Of a DNA stretch of 64,000 nt, positions 9,330 through 20,521 are shown piece by piece. Source of the DNA: Streptomyces olivaceoviridis (lineage in GTDB: Bacteria; Actinomycetota; Actinomycetes; Streptomycetales; Streptomycetaceae); NCBI RefSeq assembly GCF_014650115.1, contig NZ_BMUI01000001.1, positions 124,001-188,000 of the forward strand, given 5' to 3'. The notes under the pieces were generated by a model. The model searched no databases, was not told the DNA's origin, and worked only from the letters and a program-made list of their open reading frames with translations. The first letter of the stretch is position 1. Each line of letters begins with the position of its first letter. The translations under genes and the position numbers were made by a program.

Positions 9330-10496
9330 TCAGCCGGGTATGCCGGCGGCGAGCAGTTCCACGAAGCCGACGTCCTCGTTGGCGACGCCGAACACCTCGG
9401 CGCGCAACAGGGTCCGCTCGGCCCAGGCGCGGTGCGGTTTCACTTCGTTCATCTTGTTCGTGTAGGCCGACCGGAGTACACCCCCGCCGCCGCGTTCCGG
9501 CCGCAGGATGTCCTGGGCGTCGCTGAACTCCTCGTGGCTGACCACGGAGAGTGCGTGCACGGGCAGGACGTGGGACGGGTGGATGCAGGTCTTGCCGAGC
9601 AGGCCGTTGGCCTGGTCGAGGGAGATCTCCCGGAGCAGTCCGTCCATGGCGTGTTCGATCAGCTTCTCGCGCAGGGCAACGGCCTGCACCTCCAGGAAGG
9701 GGCTCTGCCTCAGCTGCGGCTTGAACATGCGTTCGGAGAGACGGAAGTACTCCCAGACCGGACCGGTGACGGTGAAGCCGGTGCCGTCGGCGCGGCCGAG
9801 CATGTTCACGACGTCGGCGATCACGGAAGCGACGATCTGGACGTCGTAGGCGGTCATGTCGGGGGCGCGGCGCAGGCCGTAGGAGGAGCAGAAGTCGGTC
9901 ACGCCGAGGCGGAGGGCCAGCACCCGGTCCCGGTACTTGCCGACCGCGCGGGAGATGCCCTCCAGGGTCTCCACCCGGGACTCGCGGTAGAGCAGTTCGG
10001 GGGACTCCAGGACGGGCATGGCGAAGAGCCGCCGGCCGCTGCTGTTCTCGGCCGCGGTCAGGGCCTCCAGGAAGGGGATGCCGCGTTCCTCGGTGAACTT
10101 GGGCAGCACGAACCCGGACAGCAGGCGCACGGCGGGGCCGAGACGGCGGACCAGGTCCGGTATCTGCTCGGGGGTGCGCACCCGGATGAACAGCAGGGGC
10201 GGCTCCGCGTCGGGCCGGGCGGCGAGGTCGGCGAACTGCCGGACGAGGTTCTCCTCCCCCGGCTCGACGTCCGCGTCGTCGATCGAGTCCTCCAGGCACA
10301 GCACCATCGAGACCACGCCGTTGCCGGCCTGTTTGACGATGTCGTCGGCGAGCCGGGGCCGGGTGGCCGGGCTGTACAGCGTGGCGCCCAGGGCCGCGGA
10401 GAGCAGCCGGGCCGGGGAGTCGGCGGTGAACGCGCACGGCTCCCGGTGGAAGAGGCGCCGCCGCACCTCGGGGGCGATGTGCCCGAAATGACGCAT
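9330..10496 (-). CDS. HpcH/HpaI-CitE-like C-C bond lyase of the Ter system
   Basis: A 388-residue TIM-barrel protein related to citrate lyase beta/HpcH aldolases. Visible blocks are ATLYSPATRP near the N-terminus, MVLCLEDSIDD (acidic metal site), FIRVRTPEQ, FAMPVLESPELLY, LGVTDFCSSYG and GLLGKTCIHPSH. It matches the C-C_Bond_Lyase family found in Ter operons rather than true CitE. The start is ATG 10496 with AGGGAG four bases upstream; the frame runs further to 10637 but that extension lacks family features. It is the first gene of the operon and divergent from terD across 176 bases. Confidence 0.87.
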   Translation of the reverse strand: MRHFGHIAPEVRRRLFHREPCAFTADSPARLLSAALGATLYSPATRPRLADDIVKQAGNGVVSMVLCLEDSIDDADVEPGEENLVRQFADLAARPDAEPPLLFIRVRTPEQIPDLVRRLGPAVRLLSGFVLPKFTEERGIPFLEALTAAENSSGRRLFAMPVLESPELLYRESRVETLEGISRAVGKYRDRVLALRLGVTDFCSSYGLRRAPDMTAYDVQIVASVIADVVNMLGRADGTGFTVTGPVWEYFRLSERMFKPQLRQSPFLEVQAVALREKLIEHAMDGLLREISLDQANGLLGKTCIHPSHVLPVHALSVVSHEEFSDAQDILRPERGGGGVLRSAYTNKMNEVKPHRAWAERTLLRAEVFGVANEDVGFVELLAAGIPG

Positions 10497-10672
10497 AGGA
10501 CTCCCTAAGGGCGCGAGCCGAGCCTCTGGGTTGGGTAAAAGGTGGCCGGTAATAGTACGTGGGGATCCATGTCCGGGGTTCCCTGTGGGCATGAATTCCC
10601 GGTAACTCGCCCATGTCGGCGGCACCGCCCCCCGCATTGTCGTGACCAGGACCGAGAGGGCAGGATGACCGC

Positions 10673-11392
10673 ATGACGCACGCGATGCTGAAAGGGTCGA
10701 ACGTCCCGCTGGAGGCCACCACGGTGCGCACCGTGCTGCGCTGGACGCCCGGGCAAGGTGTCCCGGACGTGGACGCCTCGGCGCTGCTGCTGGGTCCGGA
10801 CGGCCGTGTGCGCTCCGACGAGGACTTCGTCTTCTACAACCAGCCCCGGCACCCCTCCGGGAAGGTGTGGCGGCTCGGCAAGAAGCGGATCGCCGAGGGG
10901 CTGACGGACACGATCCAGACCGACCTCTCCGGGGTGGAGCCGGGGGTCGGCCGGATCCTGCTGGTCGCCTCCGCGGACGGGGTCGCCTTCGACCAGGTGC
11001 CGGCGCTGTGCGTCCTGCTGTACGACGCGGCGGTCGCCGACGGGGAGCCGCTGGCCCGGTTCGAGATCAAGCCGGAGACCGGCGCGGAGACGGCGCTGAT
11101 CTGCGGTGAGCTGTACCGGCGCGGGGAGGGCTGGAAGTTCCGGGCGCTGGGTGAGGGCTACTCGAACGGGCTGAAGGGGCTCGCCACGGACTTCGGGATC
11201 TCGGTGGACGAGTCCGAGATGGAGGAGGAGCCGGCCCCGTCCCAGCCGTTGCCTCCGGAGCAGCCGACGGCCGCGGTTCCGGCACAGCCGCCCGCGTACG
11301 GCTATCCGCAGCCGATGTCGGCGCCGGCGGCTGTGCCGGGGGACCCGTACTTCCGGCTGCCGCCGCAGGGGCCGCAGTTCCTCGGGCGGTAG
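10673..11392 (+). CDS. TerD-family stress protein with Pro-rich tail
   Basis: The first ~180 residues have the TerD fold: [23 protein letters not shown], a calcium-site-like acidic pattern, [27 protein letters not shown] and a final DFGISVD. A Pro/Ala/Gln-rich tail of about 55 residues follows ([18 protein letters not shown]). TerD proteins are small beta-sandwich Ca2+-binding proteins that act in tellurite, phage and envelope stress responses. Compared with the tandem pair at 13458-14724 it lacks the [15 protein letters not shown] block. ATG 10673 is used; ATG 10685 is possible. It is transcribed divergently from the lyase operon. Confidence 0.88.
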   Translation: MTHAMLKGSNVPLEATTVRTVLRWTPGQGVPDVDASALLLGPDGRVRSDEDFVFYNQPRHPSGKVWRLGKKRIAEGLTDTIQTDLSGVEPGVGRILLVASADGVAFDQVPALCVLLYDAAVADGEPLARFEIKPETGAETALICGELYRRGEGWKFRALGEGYSNGLKGLATDFGISVDESEMEEEPAPSQPLPPEQPTAAVPAQPPAYGYPQPMSAPAAVPGDPYFRLPPQGPQFLGR

Positions 11393-11415
11393 TCAGCCCG
11401 GGAAGCGACCGGTGG

Positions 11416-12153
11416 TCACCTGTCCACCTTCGTCTTGAAGCCCCTGCCCCACTGGAGGCCCCAGCCGTAGAGGCGGTCCAGTTCGCCCTGGAAGCCGTAG
11501 ACGAACTTCACCTCGCGGCGGACGACCAGTTCGCCCTTGACGTTCTCGATCATGACCACGGCGCAGGAGCGGGCCTGGGGGTGGCGTTCGTCCAGGCCTA
11601 TCTCGATGCGGGGGCCGTTGCTGGGGTAGAGGGTGACGATGGCGTGCGTACGGTCGAAGGCGGGGGTCTGGTCGTAGATGTAGACGAAGACCAGCAGTCT
11701 CTTCAGGGCGTCCCGGTGGTCGAGGTTGACGTACATCGTCTCACCGGACGCCGAGCCGAACCGGTCGTCGCCGCTGAGTTTGATGTACGGCGGTGCGTTG
11801 ACGTCGCCGAGGTAGCCGCCGAGGGGCTGTACGACCCCCTTCGTACCGTCGGTCAGTTCGTACAGGCAGCCGAGGTCCAGGTCGACGTTGACCATGCTCT
11901 GGCCGTGCCCGAGGACCTCCGGCGGCTTCAGGGCCCTGAAGGGGTGCCGGAACAGGCTGGTGCGCTGGACTCCGTCCAGGTCGGAGGTCCGCATCCGCCA
12001 GGAGAGGTTGACGCGCAGGTGGCCGGTGGCCGCTTCCTGCTTGGTGAGGGACACCGTCTGGTGCCGCCTGGTCAGTTCTATGGCGTTGCTCGACGCGTTG
12101 CCCGAGTCGAAGTCGGCGGCGCGCCCGCCCAGCAGTCCGTCGAAGAAACCCAT
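11416..12153 (-). CDS. TerA/TerD-like stress protein
   Basis: A 245-residue protein starting MGFFDGLLGG. It contains the Ter beta-sandwich features (VNVDLDLGCLYEL, KLSGDDRFG with an acidic Ca2+-site-like turn, FVYIYDQTPAFDRT, ARSCAVVMIENV, VKFVYGFQGELDRLYGWGLQW). This pattern is closer to TerA-type members than to TerD. No signal peptide or membrane segment is present, so it should be cytoplasmic. It converges on the terD at 10673 with only 23 bases between stops. It is followed upstream by the DUF475 gene on the same strand, which suggests joint expression. Confidence 0.83.
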   Translation of the reverse strand: MGFFDGLLGGRAADFDSGNASSNAIELTRRHQTVSLTKQEAATGHLRVNLSWRMRTSDLDGVQRTSLFRHPFRALKPPEVLGHGQSMVNVDLDLGCLYELTDGTKGVVQPLGGYLGDVNAPPYIKLSGDDRFGSASGETMYVNLDHRDALKRLLVFVYIYDQTPAFDRTHAIVTLYPSNGPRIEIGLDERHPQARSCAVVMIENVKGELVVRREVKFVYGFQGELDRLYGWGLQWGRGFKTKVDR

Positions 12154-12241
12154 TCCCGCCCCCAGCTACCTGTTGTGACGCCGGCGGGGCGGCCGGCCGT
12201 GCCGGCCGCCCCGCTCAGAGCGTTCCTCACCGTCCGGGGTG

Positions 12242-13381
12242 TCACACCCCGGAGGAGACCTCGGCCTTCTCGTCGCTGCCCTCGCCCGCCGCGGCCAGGG
12301 CGCGGTTGCGACGGACGGAGGAGAGGAAGGACGCCGCGATCAGGACGACGCCGACGAGACCGGTGACGACCTCGTTGATCTCGTGCTGGATGGTGACCAT
12401 CAGGATCACGGCGAGGGCGCCGATGGCGTAGTGGGCGCCGTGCTCCAGGTAGACGTAGTCGTCGAGGGTGCCCTGGCGGACCAGGTAGACCGTCAGCGAC
12501 CGGACGTACATGGCGCCGATGCCGAGGCCGAGGGCCATCAGGACGATGTCGTTGGTGATGGCGAAGGCGCCGATCACTCCGTCGAAGGAGAAGGAGGCGT
12601 CCAGGACCTCCAGGTAGAGGAACATGAAGAACGCGGCCTGGCCGGCCAGGACGATCGCTGGCTTCCGCTTGCCGGTGCGGGCGGCCTCTTCCTCCTCCTC
12701 GTGCTCGCGCTCCTCCTCTTCCTCCAGCTTGTCCTCGAAGTAGCCGGAGAGGCCGCCGACGACCATGTAGGTGATCAGGCCGGCGATACCGGCGATCAGG
12801 ACCGTCTGGGCCTTGTCCACGTGCGCGCCGCCGTGCTGGTGGGCGTGGGTGGCGAAGGTGAACGACGTGATCAGCAGGACGATCAGGGCGATGCAGACCG
12901 ACAGCATGTCGACCTTGCCGAGCTTGGCCAGGGGCCGCTCGATCCAGCGCAGCCACTGGATGTCCCGGTCCTCGAAGATGAAGTCGAGGAAGATCATCAG
13001 CAGGAACATGCCACCGAACGCGGCGATCGCCGGGTGGGCGTCGGTGACGAGCTGCTGGTAGCGGTCCTTGTTGTTGAGCGCCAGGTCCACGGCCTCGATC
13101 GGGCCCATCTTGGCGCTGATCGCGACGATGACGACGGGGAAGACCAGCCGCATGCCGAAGACCGCGATGAGGACACCGACCGTGAGGAAGATCTTCTGCC
13201 AGAAGGCGTTCATCTTCTTCAGGATCCCGGCGTTGACCACCGCGTTGTCGAAGGACAGCGAGATCTCCAGGACGGCCAGGATCGCCACGATACCGAAGGC
13301 GGTCCACCCCCCGTAGAACGCCGCCGCGACCAGACCGAGCGCGGTGACCGCGAACGACCAGCCGAAGGTTTTCAGAAGCAC
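12242..13381 (-). CDS. DUF475 / TerC-like integral membrane protein
   Basis: A 379-residue protein with about nine hydrophobic helices. TerC-family signatures EISLSFDNAVVNAGIL and VLDASFSFDGVIGAFA each carry conserved acidic residues inside membrane helices, suggesting a cation-transport path. A very acidic cytoplasmic loop (EDKLEEEEEREHEEEEE) and a His-rich loop (HAHQHGGAH) sit between the halves; both could bind metal. TerC proteins work with TerD-type proteins, and Mn2+ export or metallation has been proposed for relatives. The start is GTG 13381, preceded by GGGG at a good distance. Confidence 0.87.
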   Translation of the reverse strand: MLLKTFGWSFAVTALGLVAAAFYGGWTAFGIVAILAVLEISLSFDNAVVNAGILKKMNAFWQKIFLTVGVLIAVFGMRLVFPVVIVAISAKMGPIEAVDLALNNKDRYQQLVTDAHPAIAAFGGMFLLMIFLDFIFEDRDIQWLRWIERPLAKLGKVDMLSVCIALIVLLITSFTFATHAHQHGGAHVDKAQTVLIAGIAGLITYMVVGGLSGYFEDKLEEEEEREHEEEEEAARTGKRKPAIVLAGQAAFFMFLYLEVLDASFSFDGVIGAFAITNDIVLMALGLGIGAMYVRSLTVYLVRQGTLDDYVYLEHGAHYAIGALAVILMVTIQHEINEVVTGLVGVVLIAASFLSSVRRNRALAAAGEGSDEKAEVSSGV

Positions 13382-13457
13382 TGGCTACCCCATCATGTGT
13401 GGGGGGCACCTCCCAGACGGAGTCCGGGGGAGGGTCTCCCCTGAGTCGTACCGAGTT

Positions 13458-14036
13458 TTACGAAACGTTGACTCCGAAGTCTAGAGCGATGCCCCGCAGA
13501 CCCGACGCGTACCCCTGACCCACCGCTCGGAACTTCCACTCGCCCTGGTAGCGGTACAGCTCGCCGAAGATCATGGCGGTCTCGGTGGAGGCGTCCTCAC
13601 TGAGGTCGTAGCGGGCCAGTTCCTGGCCGTCGGCCTGGTTGACGACGCGGATGAAGGCGTTGGAGACCTGGCCGAAGGTCTGCCCGCGCTCGTCCGCCAT
13701 GTGGATGGAGACGGGGAAGACGATCTTCTCGCACTGCGGCGGCACCTTCGCGAGGTCCACCAGGAGCGACTCGTCGTCGCCCTCGCCCTCACCGGTGAGG
13801 TTGTCACCGGTGTGCTCCACGGAGCCGTCGGGGCTGGTGAGCTGGTTGTAGAAGACGAACCACTCGTCGCCCAGTACCCGGTTGCCGGCCCCGCACAGCA
13901 GCGCGCTGGCGTCCAGGTCGAAGGGGGCGCCGGTGGTGGACCGGGCGTCCCAGCCCAGTCCGATCATGACGTTGGTGAGGTTCGGTGCGGCCTTGGAGAG
14001 GGAGACGTTGCCCCCCTTGGCGAGTGTGACACCCAT
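13458..14036 (-). CDS. terD: TerD-family calcium-binding stress protein (copy A)
   Basis: A 192-residue canonical Ter[97 protein letters not shown] and a closing [14 protein letters not shown]. The Asp-rich turns are the known Ca2+ ligands of the family. It is a tandem duplicate of the gene at 14149-14724, with long matching blocks in protein and DNA. It ends about 75 bases before the DUF475 start, so the two probably share a transcript. ATG 14036 is preceded by an AGGGGAGGA-type site. Confidence 0.92.
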   Translation of the reverse strand: MGVTLAKGGNVSLSKAAPNLTNVMIGLGWDARSTTGAPFDLDASALLCGAGNRVLGDEWFVFYNQLTSPDGSVEHTGDNLTGEGEGDDESLLVDLAKVPPQCEKIVFPVSIHMADERGQTFGQVSNAFIRVVNQADGQELARYDLSEDASTETAMIFGELYRYQGEWKFRAVGQGYASGLRGIALDFGVNVS

Positions 14037-14082
14037 GACGCTGGTCCTCCCCTGGTGGTGCTTCCCTGGTTGTCCTGCACGT

Positions 14083-14113
14083 CCGGCGCCGCCCCTAAAC
14101 GGGACGGCGCCGG
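14083..14113. terminator. Hairpin between the two terD copies
   Basis: Nine-base stem CCGGCGCCG with its complement, one mismatch, three further G-C pairs and the loop TAAAC. It lies downstream of terD copy B and upstream of copy A on the minus strand. It could terminate or attenuate, giving the two copies unequal expression. Confidence 0.6.
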
Positions 14114-14148
14114 TCTCACGGGCTGTACGGCCTCACACGCCGTTCGTG

Positions 14149-14724
14149 TCAGACGTTGACGCCGAAGTCCTGCGCGATGCCCCGCAGGCCCGACGCGTAG
14201 CCCTGGCCGATGGCGCGGAACTTCCACTCCGCGCCGTGCCGGTACAGCTCGCCGAAGACCATGGCGGTCTCGGTGGAGGCGTCCTCGCTGAGGTCGTACC
14301 GGGCGATCTCCTGCCCGCCGGCCTGGTTCACGACGCGGATGAAGGCGTTGCGGACCTGGCCGAAGGACTGCTGGCGGTTCTCGGCGTCGTAGATCGACAC
14401 CGGGAACACGATCTTTTCGACGTCGGCCGGGACACCGGCCAGATTGACCTTGATCTGTTCGTCGTCGCCCTCGCCCTCACCGGTGAGGTTGTCACCGGTG
14501 TGCTCGACCGAGCCGTCGGGGCTCTTGAGGTTGTTGAAGAAGACGAAGTGCTGGTCGCTGATGACCTTGCCGAAGTTGTTCAGCAGCAGCGCGCTGGCGT
14601 CGAGGTCGAAGTCCGTGCCGGTCGTCGTGCGCACGTCCCACCCCAGGCCGACGATGACGGCGGTCAGGCCCGGGGCCTCCTTCGTCAGCGATACGTTGCC
14701 GCCCTTGCTGAGGCTGACTCCCAC
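14149..14724 (-). CDS. terD: TerD-family calcium-binding stress protein (copy B)
   Basis: A 191-residue TerD beginning [18 protein letters not shown] with [46 protein letters not shown] and [16 protein letters not shown]. The start is GTG 14724, supported by GGAGGA four to five bases upstream; the frame continues to 14784 but that stretch has no family sequence. It shares most positions with the adjacent copy, differing mainly in the central loop ([20 protein letters not shown] here). Two near-identical TerDs in tandem are common in actinobacterial Ter loci and may allow mixed assemblies. The protein is cytoplasmic with no export signal. Confidence 0.92.
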   Translation of the reverse strand: MGVSLSKGGNVSLTKEAPGLTAVIVGLGWDVRTTTGTDFDLDASALLLNNFGKVISDQHFVFFNNLKSPDGSVEHTGDNLTGEGEGDDEQIKVNLAGVPADVEKIVFPVSIYDAENRQQSFGQVRNAFIRVVNQAGGQEIARYDLSEDASTETAMVFGELYRHGAEWKFRAIGQGYASGLRGIAQDFGVNV

Positions 14725-14862
14725 GGGTCCTCCATGTGGTGTTCGGGGGCGGGGAGCCCCGTCGTGCTTCGGATATGGGATCAACGTGCCGATCCTAGTG
14801 ACGGGTTCCCGCGCCCCGCAGACCCTGGACCCGAAGAATCACAGGTGTCGCCCGCGGCCCGC

Positions 14863-15321
14863 TCACAGGGTGTCGAGCGCCTTCACGTAGTCGTTCAGGT
14901 CGCGGGCGTCCGGCAGGCCGTTGACCACGGTCCACCGCACGACACCCTCCTTGTCGATCACGAAGGTGCCCCGGACGGCACAGCCCTTGTCCTCGTCGAA
15001 GACGCCGTACGCGCGCGAGGCGTTGCCGTGCGGCCAGAAGTCGCTCAGCAGGGGGTACTCCAGGCCCTCCTGCTCGGCGAAGACGCGCAGGGTGTGGATG
15101 GAGTCGTTGGAGACGGCGAGCAGCTGGGTGTCGCGGTCCTCGAACTTCGGCAGGTTGTCGCGCAGCTCGCACAGCTCGCCGGTGCACACGCCGGTGAAGG
15201 CGAAGGGGTAGAAGAGCAGGACCACGTTCTTCGCGCCGCGGAAGTCCGAGAGCTTCACGGTCCGGCCGTGGTTGTCCTTCAGCTCGAAGTCGGGTGCCTT
15301 GTCGCCGACCTGGATCGCCAT
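14863..15321 (-). CDS. ahpE: AhpE-like peroxiredoxin
   Basis: A 152-residue thiol peroxidase: [18 protein letters not shown], then [17 protein letters not shown], where the Cys in TGVCT (residue 45) is the peroxidatic thiol of the Pxxx(T/S)xxC motif, and a downstream Arg in the C-terminal half. Length and motif match the AhpE type that reduces peroxides and peroxynitrite in the cytoplasm. A second Cys two helical turns on (GELC) could resolve the sulfenic acid. The same gene precedes DUF3052 and aceE in mycobacteria, supporting the name. Confidence 0.88.
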   Translation of the reverse strand: MAIQVGDKAPDFELKDNHGRTVKLSDFRGAKNVVLLFYPFAFTGVCTGELCELRDNLPKFEDRDTQLLAVSNDSIHTLRVFAEQEGLEYPLLSDFWPHGNASRAYGVFDEDKGCAVRGTFVIDKEGVVRWTVVNGLPDARDLNDYVKALDTL

Positions 15322-15403
15322 CGTCGTGCTTCCCTTCGGTGGGCTGTTCGGATGAGAGCGCTGAGGCTCGGTTCCACCCTACGCAGCGGTCACCGGGGAC
15401 TCC

Positions 15404-15435
15404 CGGACGGGCTGGGGCGATATCCAGCCCGTCCG
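15404..15435 (-). terminator. Terminator hairpin after DUF3052 gene
   Basis: Twelve-base perfect stem (CGGACGGGCTGG and its complement) with an eight-base loop, 15 bases downstream of the DUF3052 stop codon. Confidence 0.78.
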
Positions 15436-15449
15436 GCGTCCGAGGACGG

Positions 15450-15887
15450 TCACCTCTTGGACTTGGCCGCCTTCGGCGTCGCCAGCCGGCTGCCGCTCCA
15501 GTCCTTGCCGACGCTGACGCTCTTCGAAGCGGTCAGGCCGGCCGTCGTGGCGGCGTCCTGGATGTCGCTCGGCTCCACGTACCCCGGACGGCCGGTCTTC
15601 GGCGTGAGGAGCAGGATCGCGCCGCCCTCTTCGATGTACGTGGTGGCATCCACCAGCGCATCCGTCAGGTCGCCGTCGTCGTCACGGAACCACAGCACAA
15701 CGGCGTCGGCCACGTCGTCGTAGTCCTCGTCCATGAGGTCGCCTGCGATGGTTTCCTCGATGACCTCGCGGAGCTCCTGATCGACGTCGTCGTCGTAGCC
15801 GATCTCCTGGACCACCTGCCCGGGCTGGAACCCCAGCCTGGCGGCAGGGTTCGTCCGCTCCTCCGCGTGGTCCGCGGTCGCGCTCAC
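15450..15887 (-). CDS. DUF3052 family protein
   Basis: A 145-residue acidic protein containing ARLGFQPGQVVQEIGYDDDVDQELREVIEE and GAILLLTPKTGRPGYVEPSDIQDAA, characteristic of actinobacterial DUF3052, with a basic Lys/Arg tail. The GTG at 15887 is chosen because GGAGG lies six bases upstream; an ATG at 15905 is in frame but its upstream sequence is poor. No membrane segment or signal is seen. The position between ahpE and aceE is conserved from mycobacteria to streptomycetes, which argues for a role linked to central carbon or redox metabolism. The biochemical function is unknown. Confidence 0.88.
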   Translation of the reverse strand: MSATADHAEERTNPAARLGFQPGQVVQEIGYDDDVDQELREVIEETIAGDLMDEDYDDVADAVVLWFRDDDGDLTDALVDATTYIEEGGAILLLTPKTGRPGYVEPSDIQDAATTAGLTASKSVSVGKDWSGSRLATPKAAKSKR

Positions 15888-16281
15888 GGGTTGCCTCCTG
15901 ATCATGTCTTGGTAAGTATCTCAGCCACGCGCGTGCGCGAAGCATTGGCCGTAGTCCACACGGGCGGGGCGGATCGCGCAAGTACCCGGCCGTCGGGACC
16001 GCCGAAACGGTGACGATCCCGGCCGTGTCGCCGCAACTCCCAGCACCGTATCTCGATTCCGCGCCCCCCACATCACGCCGATGCGCCCGGTTTGTCACGT
16101 TCGGAATCATCCAGCGTTACGTCACTCGAACAACTTTGCCAAACACGTCACACCCCGGGCGTATCGTTGCGTTTTGACCGGTACAGATGACGGTGCGGAT
16201 GACGTACGCCTTCCCGAGGTACACGATGGGGAACGGTGTAGGCAAGTGCAACAACTGGCCCTCTGACAGGTAAGGAACAGC
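15888..16281. other. Divergent intergenic region DUF3052 / aceE
   Basis: A 394-base gap with no convincing ORF. It must hold the promoters for both divergent genes. A TTGACC at 16173-16178 is a possible -35 for aceE but no good -10 follows at the right distance. AAGGA at about 16273 is the aceE ribosome site. I saw no riboswitch-like fold. Confidence 0.5.
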
Positions 16282-19029
<2,748 letters not shown>

Positions 19030-19096
19030 CCGGTGCCCTCGGCTTCGGCCGACCAGGGTGGTGAGGGTCGTGGGGATCCGCGGACCGGGTGAGGTT

Positions 19097-19131
19097 GATC
19101 GCGCAGTTCCCCGCGCCCCTGACGGGGCGCC
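19097..19131. repeat. Dispersed Streptomyces-type intergenic repeat, copy 1
   Basis: Contains the 17-mer TCGCGCAGTTCCCCGCG (19099-19115) overlapping a seven-base hairpin GCGCCCC/GGGGCGC. The same 17-mer recurs at 59203-59219. I recall this core from many Streptomyces intergenic regions. Here it lies just before the potassium-channel gene. Confidence 0.65.
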
Positions 19132-19160
19132 GCCCTTACGGTTTCTTTACGATTGTCGGC

Positions 19161-19982
19161 ATGGATCAAGTGTCGGCGCAGGCTCGGTGGGAGGGGCGTA
19201 CGCAGCGGCCGTTGTTGGCGCTCGCGGTGGCGTTCGCGGTGGCCTACGCGGTCCCGATCGTGGACGCCCCCGCCGGTCACTCCCTGACGGCCGTGTGCAC
19301 GGGTGTCGAGTGGGTGGTGTGGGCGGCGTTCGCCCTCGACTACCTGGTCCGGCTGGCCCTCGCCCCGCACCGGCGGGACTTCGTCCGACGGCACTGGCCC
19401 GACCTGTGCGCGGTGGTCCTGCCGGTCCTGCAACCGCTACGGCTGCTACGGCTGGTGTCCACGCTGCTGCTGGTCGGCCGGCGGGCGCGGATGGCCCCGC
19501 AGATCCGGCTGACCACCTATGTCGTGGGGGCCGTGGTCGGTCTGCTGATGTTCGGGTCGCTCGCGGTGCTGTCCGTGGAGCGGGAGGCGCCGGACGGGAA
19601 CATCCGGACACTGGGTGACGCCGTGTGGTGGTCGTTCACGACGATGACGACCGTGGGGTACGGGGACCACGCGCCGACGACCGGGCTCGGACGGATGATC
19701 GCCGTCGGCCTGATGCTGTCGGGGATCGCGCTGCTCGGTGTCGTCACCGCGAACATCGCCGCGTGGTTCATCTCGCGGTTCGAGAAGGACGACGTGGAGG
19801 AGCGGCGGCAGACCGAGGCCATCGCCGCCCTGGCCGAAGAGGTACGGCTGCTGCGGGCGGAGGTGGCCCGGTTGGCCGAACAGCAGCGCCCCGACGGGGG
19901 TGTGGAGAACCGCGCGAGCGGCCACGACGTGCCCGCGACCGCCAACGCGCCCACGCCCCTGCGGCGGGACGCCGTCGGCTAG
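19161..19982 (+). CDS. Voltage-gated-type potassium channel
   Basis: A 273-residue membrane protein with several N-terminal helices (LLALAVAFAVAYAVPIVD, WVVWAAFALDYLVRLAL, and a basic RRHWPDL...LQPLRLLRLV segment resembling a voltage-sensor helix). A pore helix and selectivity filter T-V-G-Y-G-D at residues 164-169 follow, then an inner helix and an acidic coiled-coil-like C-terminus (EEVRLLRAEVARLAEQ) that could tetramerise. The ATG at 19161 has no ribosome site, but TACGAT lies seven bases before it, which suits a leaderless transcript. It converges on the next gene with a four-base CTAG stop overlap. Confidence 0.9.
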   Translation: MDQVSAQARWEGRTQRPLLALAVAFAVAYAVPIVDAPAGHSLTAVCTGVEWVVWAAFALDYLVRLALAPHRRDFVRRHWPDLCAVVLPVLQPLRLLRLVSTLLLVGRRARMAPQIRLTTYVVGAVVGLLMFGSLAVLSVEREAPDGNIRTLGDAVWWSFTTMTTVGYGDHAPTTGLGRMIAVGLMLSGIALLGVVTANIAAWFISRFEKDDVEERRQTEAIAALAEEVRLLRAEVARLAEQQRPDGGVENRASGHDVPATANAPTPLRRDAVG

Positions 19983-20284
19983 AGGAGCCCGTGGCCCCAC
20001 GTCGCCGCGCCCGCCAGGGCGATGATGGCGAGCAACGTGTCGATCGCGCCCAGGATCAGGGCGACCAGTGCGGGGACGTTGCCGTCGTTGGACCATGCGC
20101 GGCCCATCGACTGCCAGCCGCAGAACATCGCCACCGGGCCCAGGACGATGCCCAATGCGAAAAATCCGGCCACGGCACAGATCGTGCCGATGATCCCGAG
20201 CGTCGCACGGTCCGGCCCGGTCCGCTGCCACGTTCGGCCGCGTGACCGGGGGTACCCGCTCGTTCCTCGCCCGAAGCCCGCCAT
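19979..20284 (-). CDS. Small DUF4190-like membrane protein
   Basis: A 101-residue protein with two hydrophobic segments (LGIIGTICAVAGFFALGIVLGPVAMF and ALVALILGAIDTLLAIIALAGAATW) after a basic Gly/Arg-rich N-terminus. The order LGIIG...GIVLGPVAMFCGWQSMGRA...LGAIDTLL resembles DUF4190-type proteins of unknown function. AAGGAG sits three bases before the ATG at 20287 and six before the ATG at 20284. I use the latter. The open frame continues to 20407 but codon use there is unremarkable. Confidence 0.75.
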   Translation of the reverse strand: MAGFGRGTSGYPRSRGRTWQRTGPDRATLGIIGTICAVAGFFALGIVLGPVAMFCGWQSMGRAWSNDGNVPALVALILGAIDTLLAIIALAGAATWGHGLL

Positions 20285-20356
20285 CATCAACTCCTTGAGG
20301 CGAATGGACAGTTCGGCTTCGGTGTGCGGGTACCCCGGTTCCGCGTCGGCAGACCT

Positions 20357-20386
20357 GCGCGCGCTGCCCCCTCCAGCAGCGCGCGC
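20357..20386 (-). terminator. Hairpin downstream of the MFS gene
   Basis: Eleven-base perfect stem (GCGCGCGCTGC and its complement) with an eight-base loop, in the 237-base gap between the MFS stop and the small membrane protein start, both on the minus strand. It probably ends the MFS transcript, though it lies 135 bases past the stop. Confidence 0.5.
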
Positions 20387-20521
20387 CGCGGTCCGGCGTC
20401 CTCCCATGCCCTGCGGAGGACTTGACCCACTGTGACCTGCGGCGCGCGCCGGGGCGAGCGATCTTCAACGGAGTCACCCTGATAGGGGAACTCCGCCGGG
20501 AGGGGACTCGAGAACCCGGGC

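Noticed and set aside
14785..14862. Possible tRNA in the gap before the peroxiredoxin (GGTTCCCGC-like T-arm)
   Set aside because: No acceptor stem or anticodon arm can be paired around it, so it is a chance match.
15906..16281. A riboswitch in front of aceE
   Set aside because: No conserved riboswitch core or pairing could be recognised by eye. A covariance search would be needed to support one.
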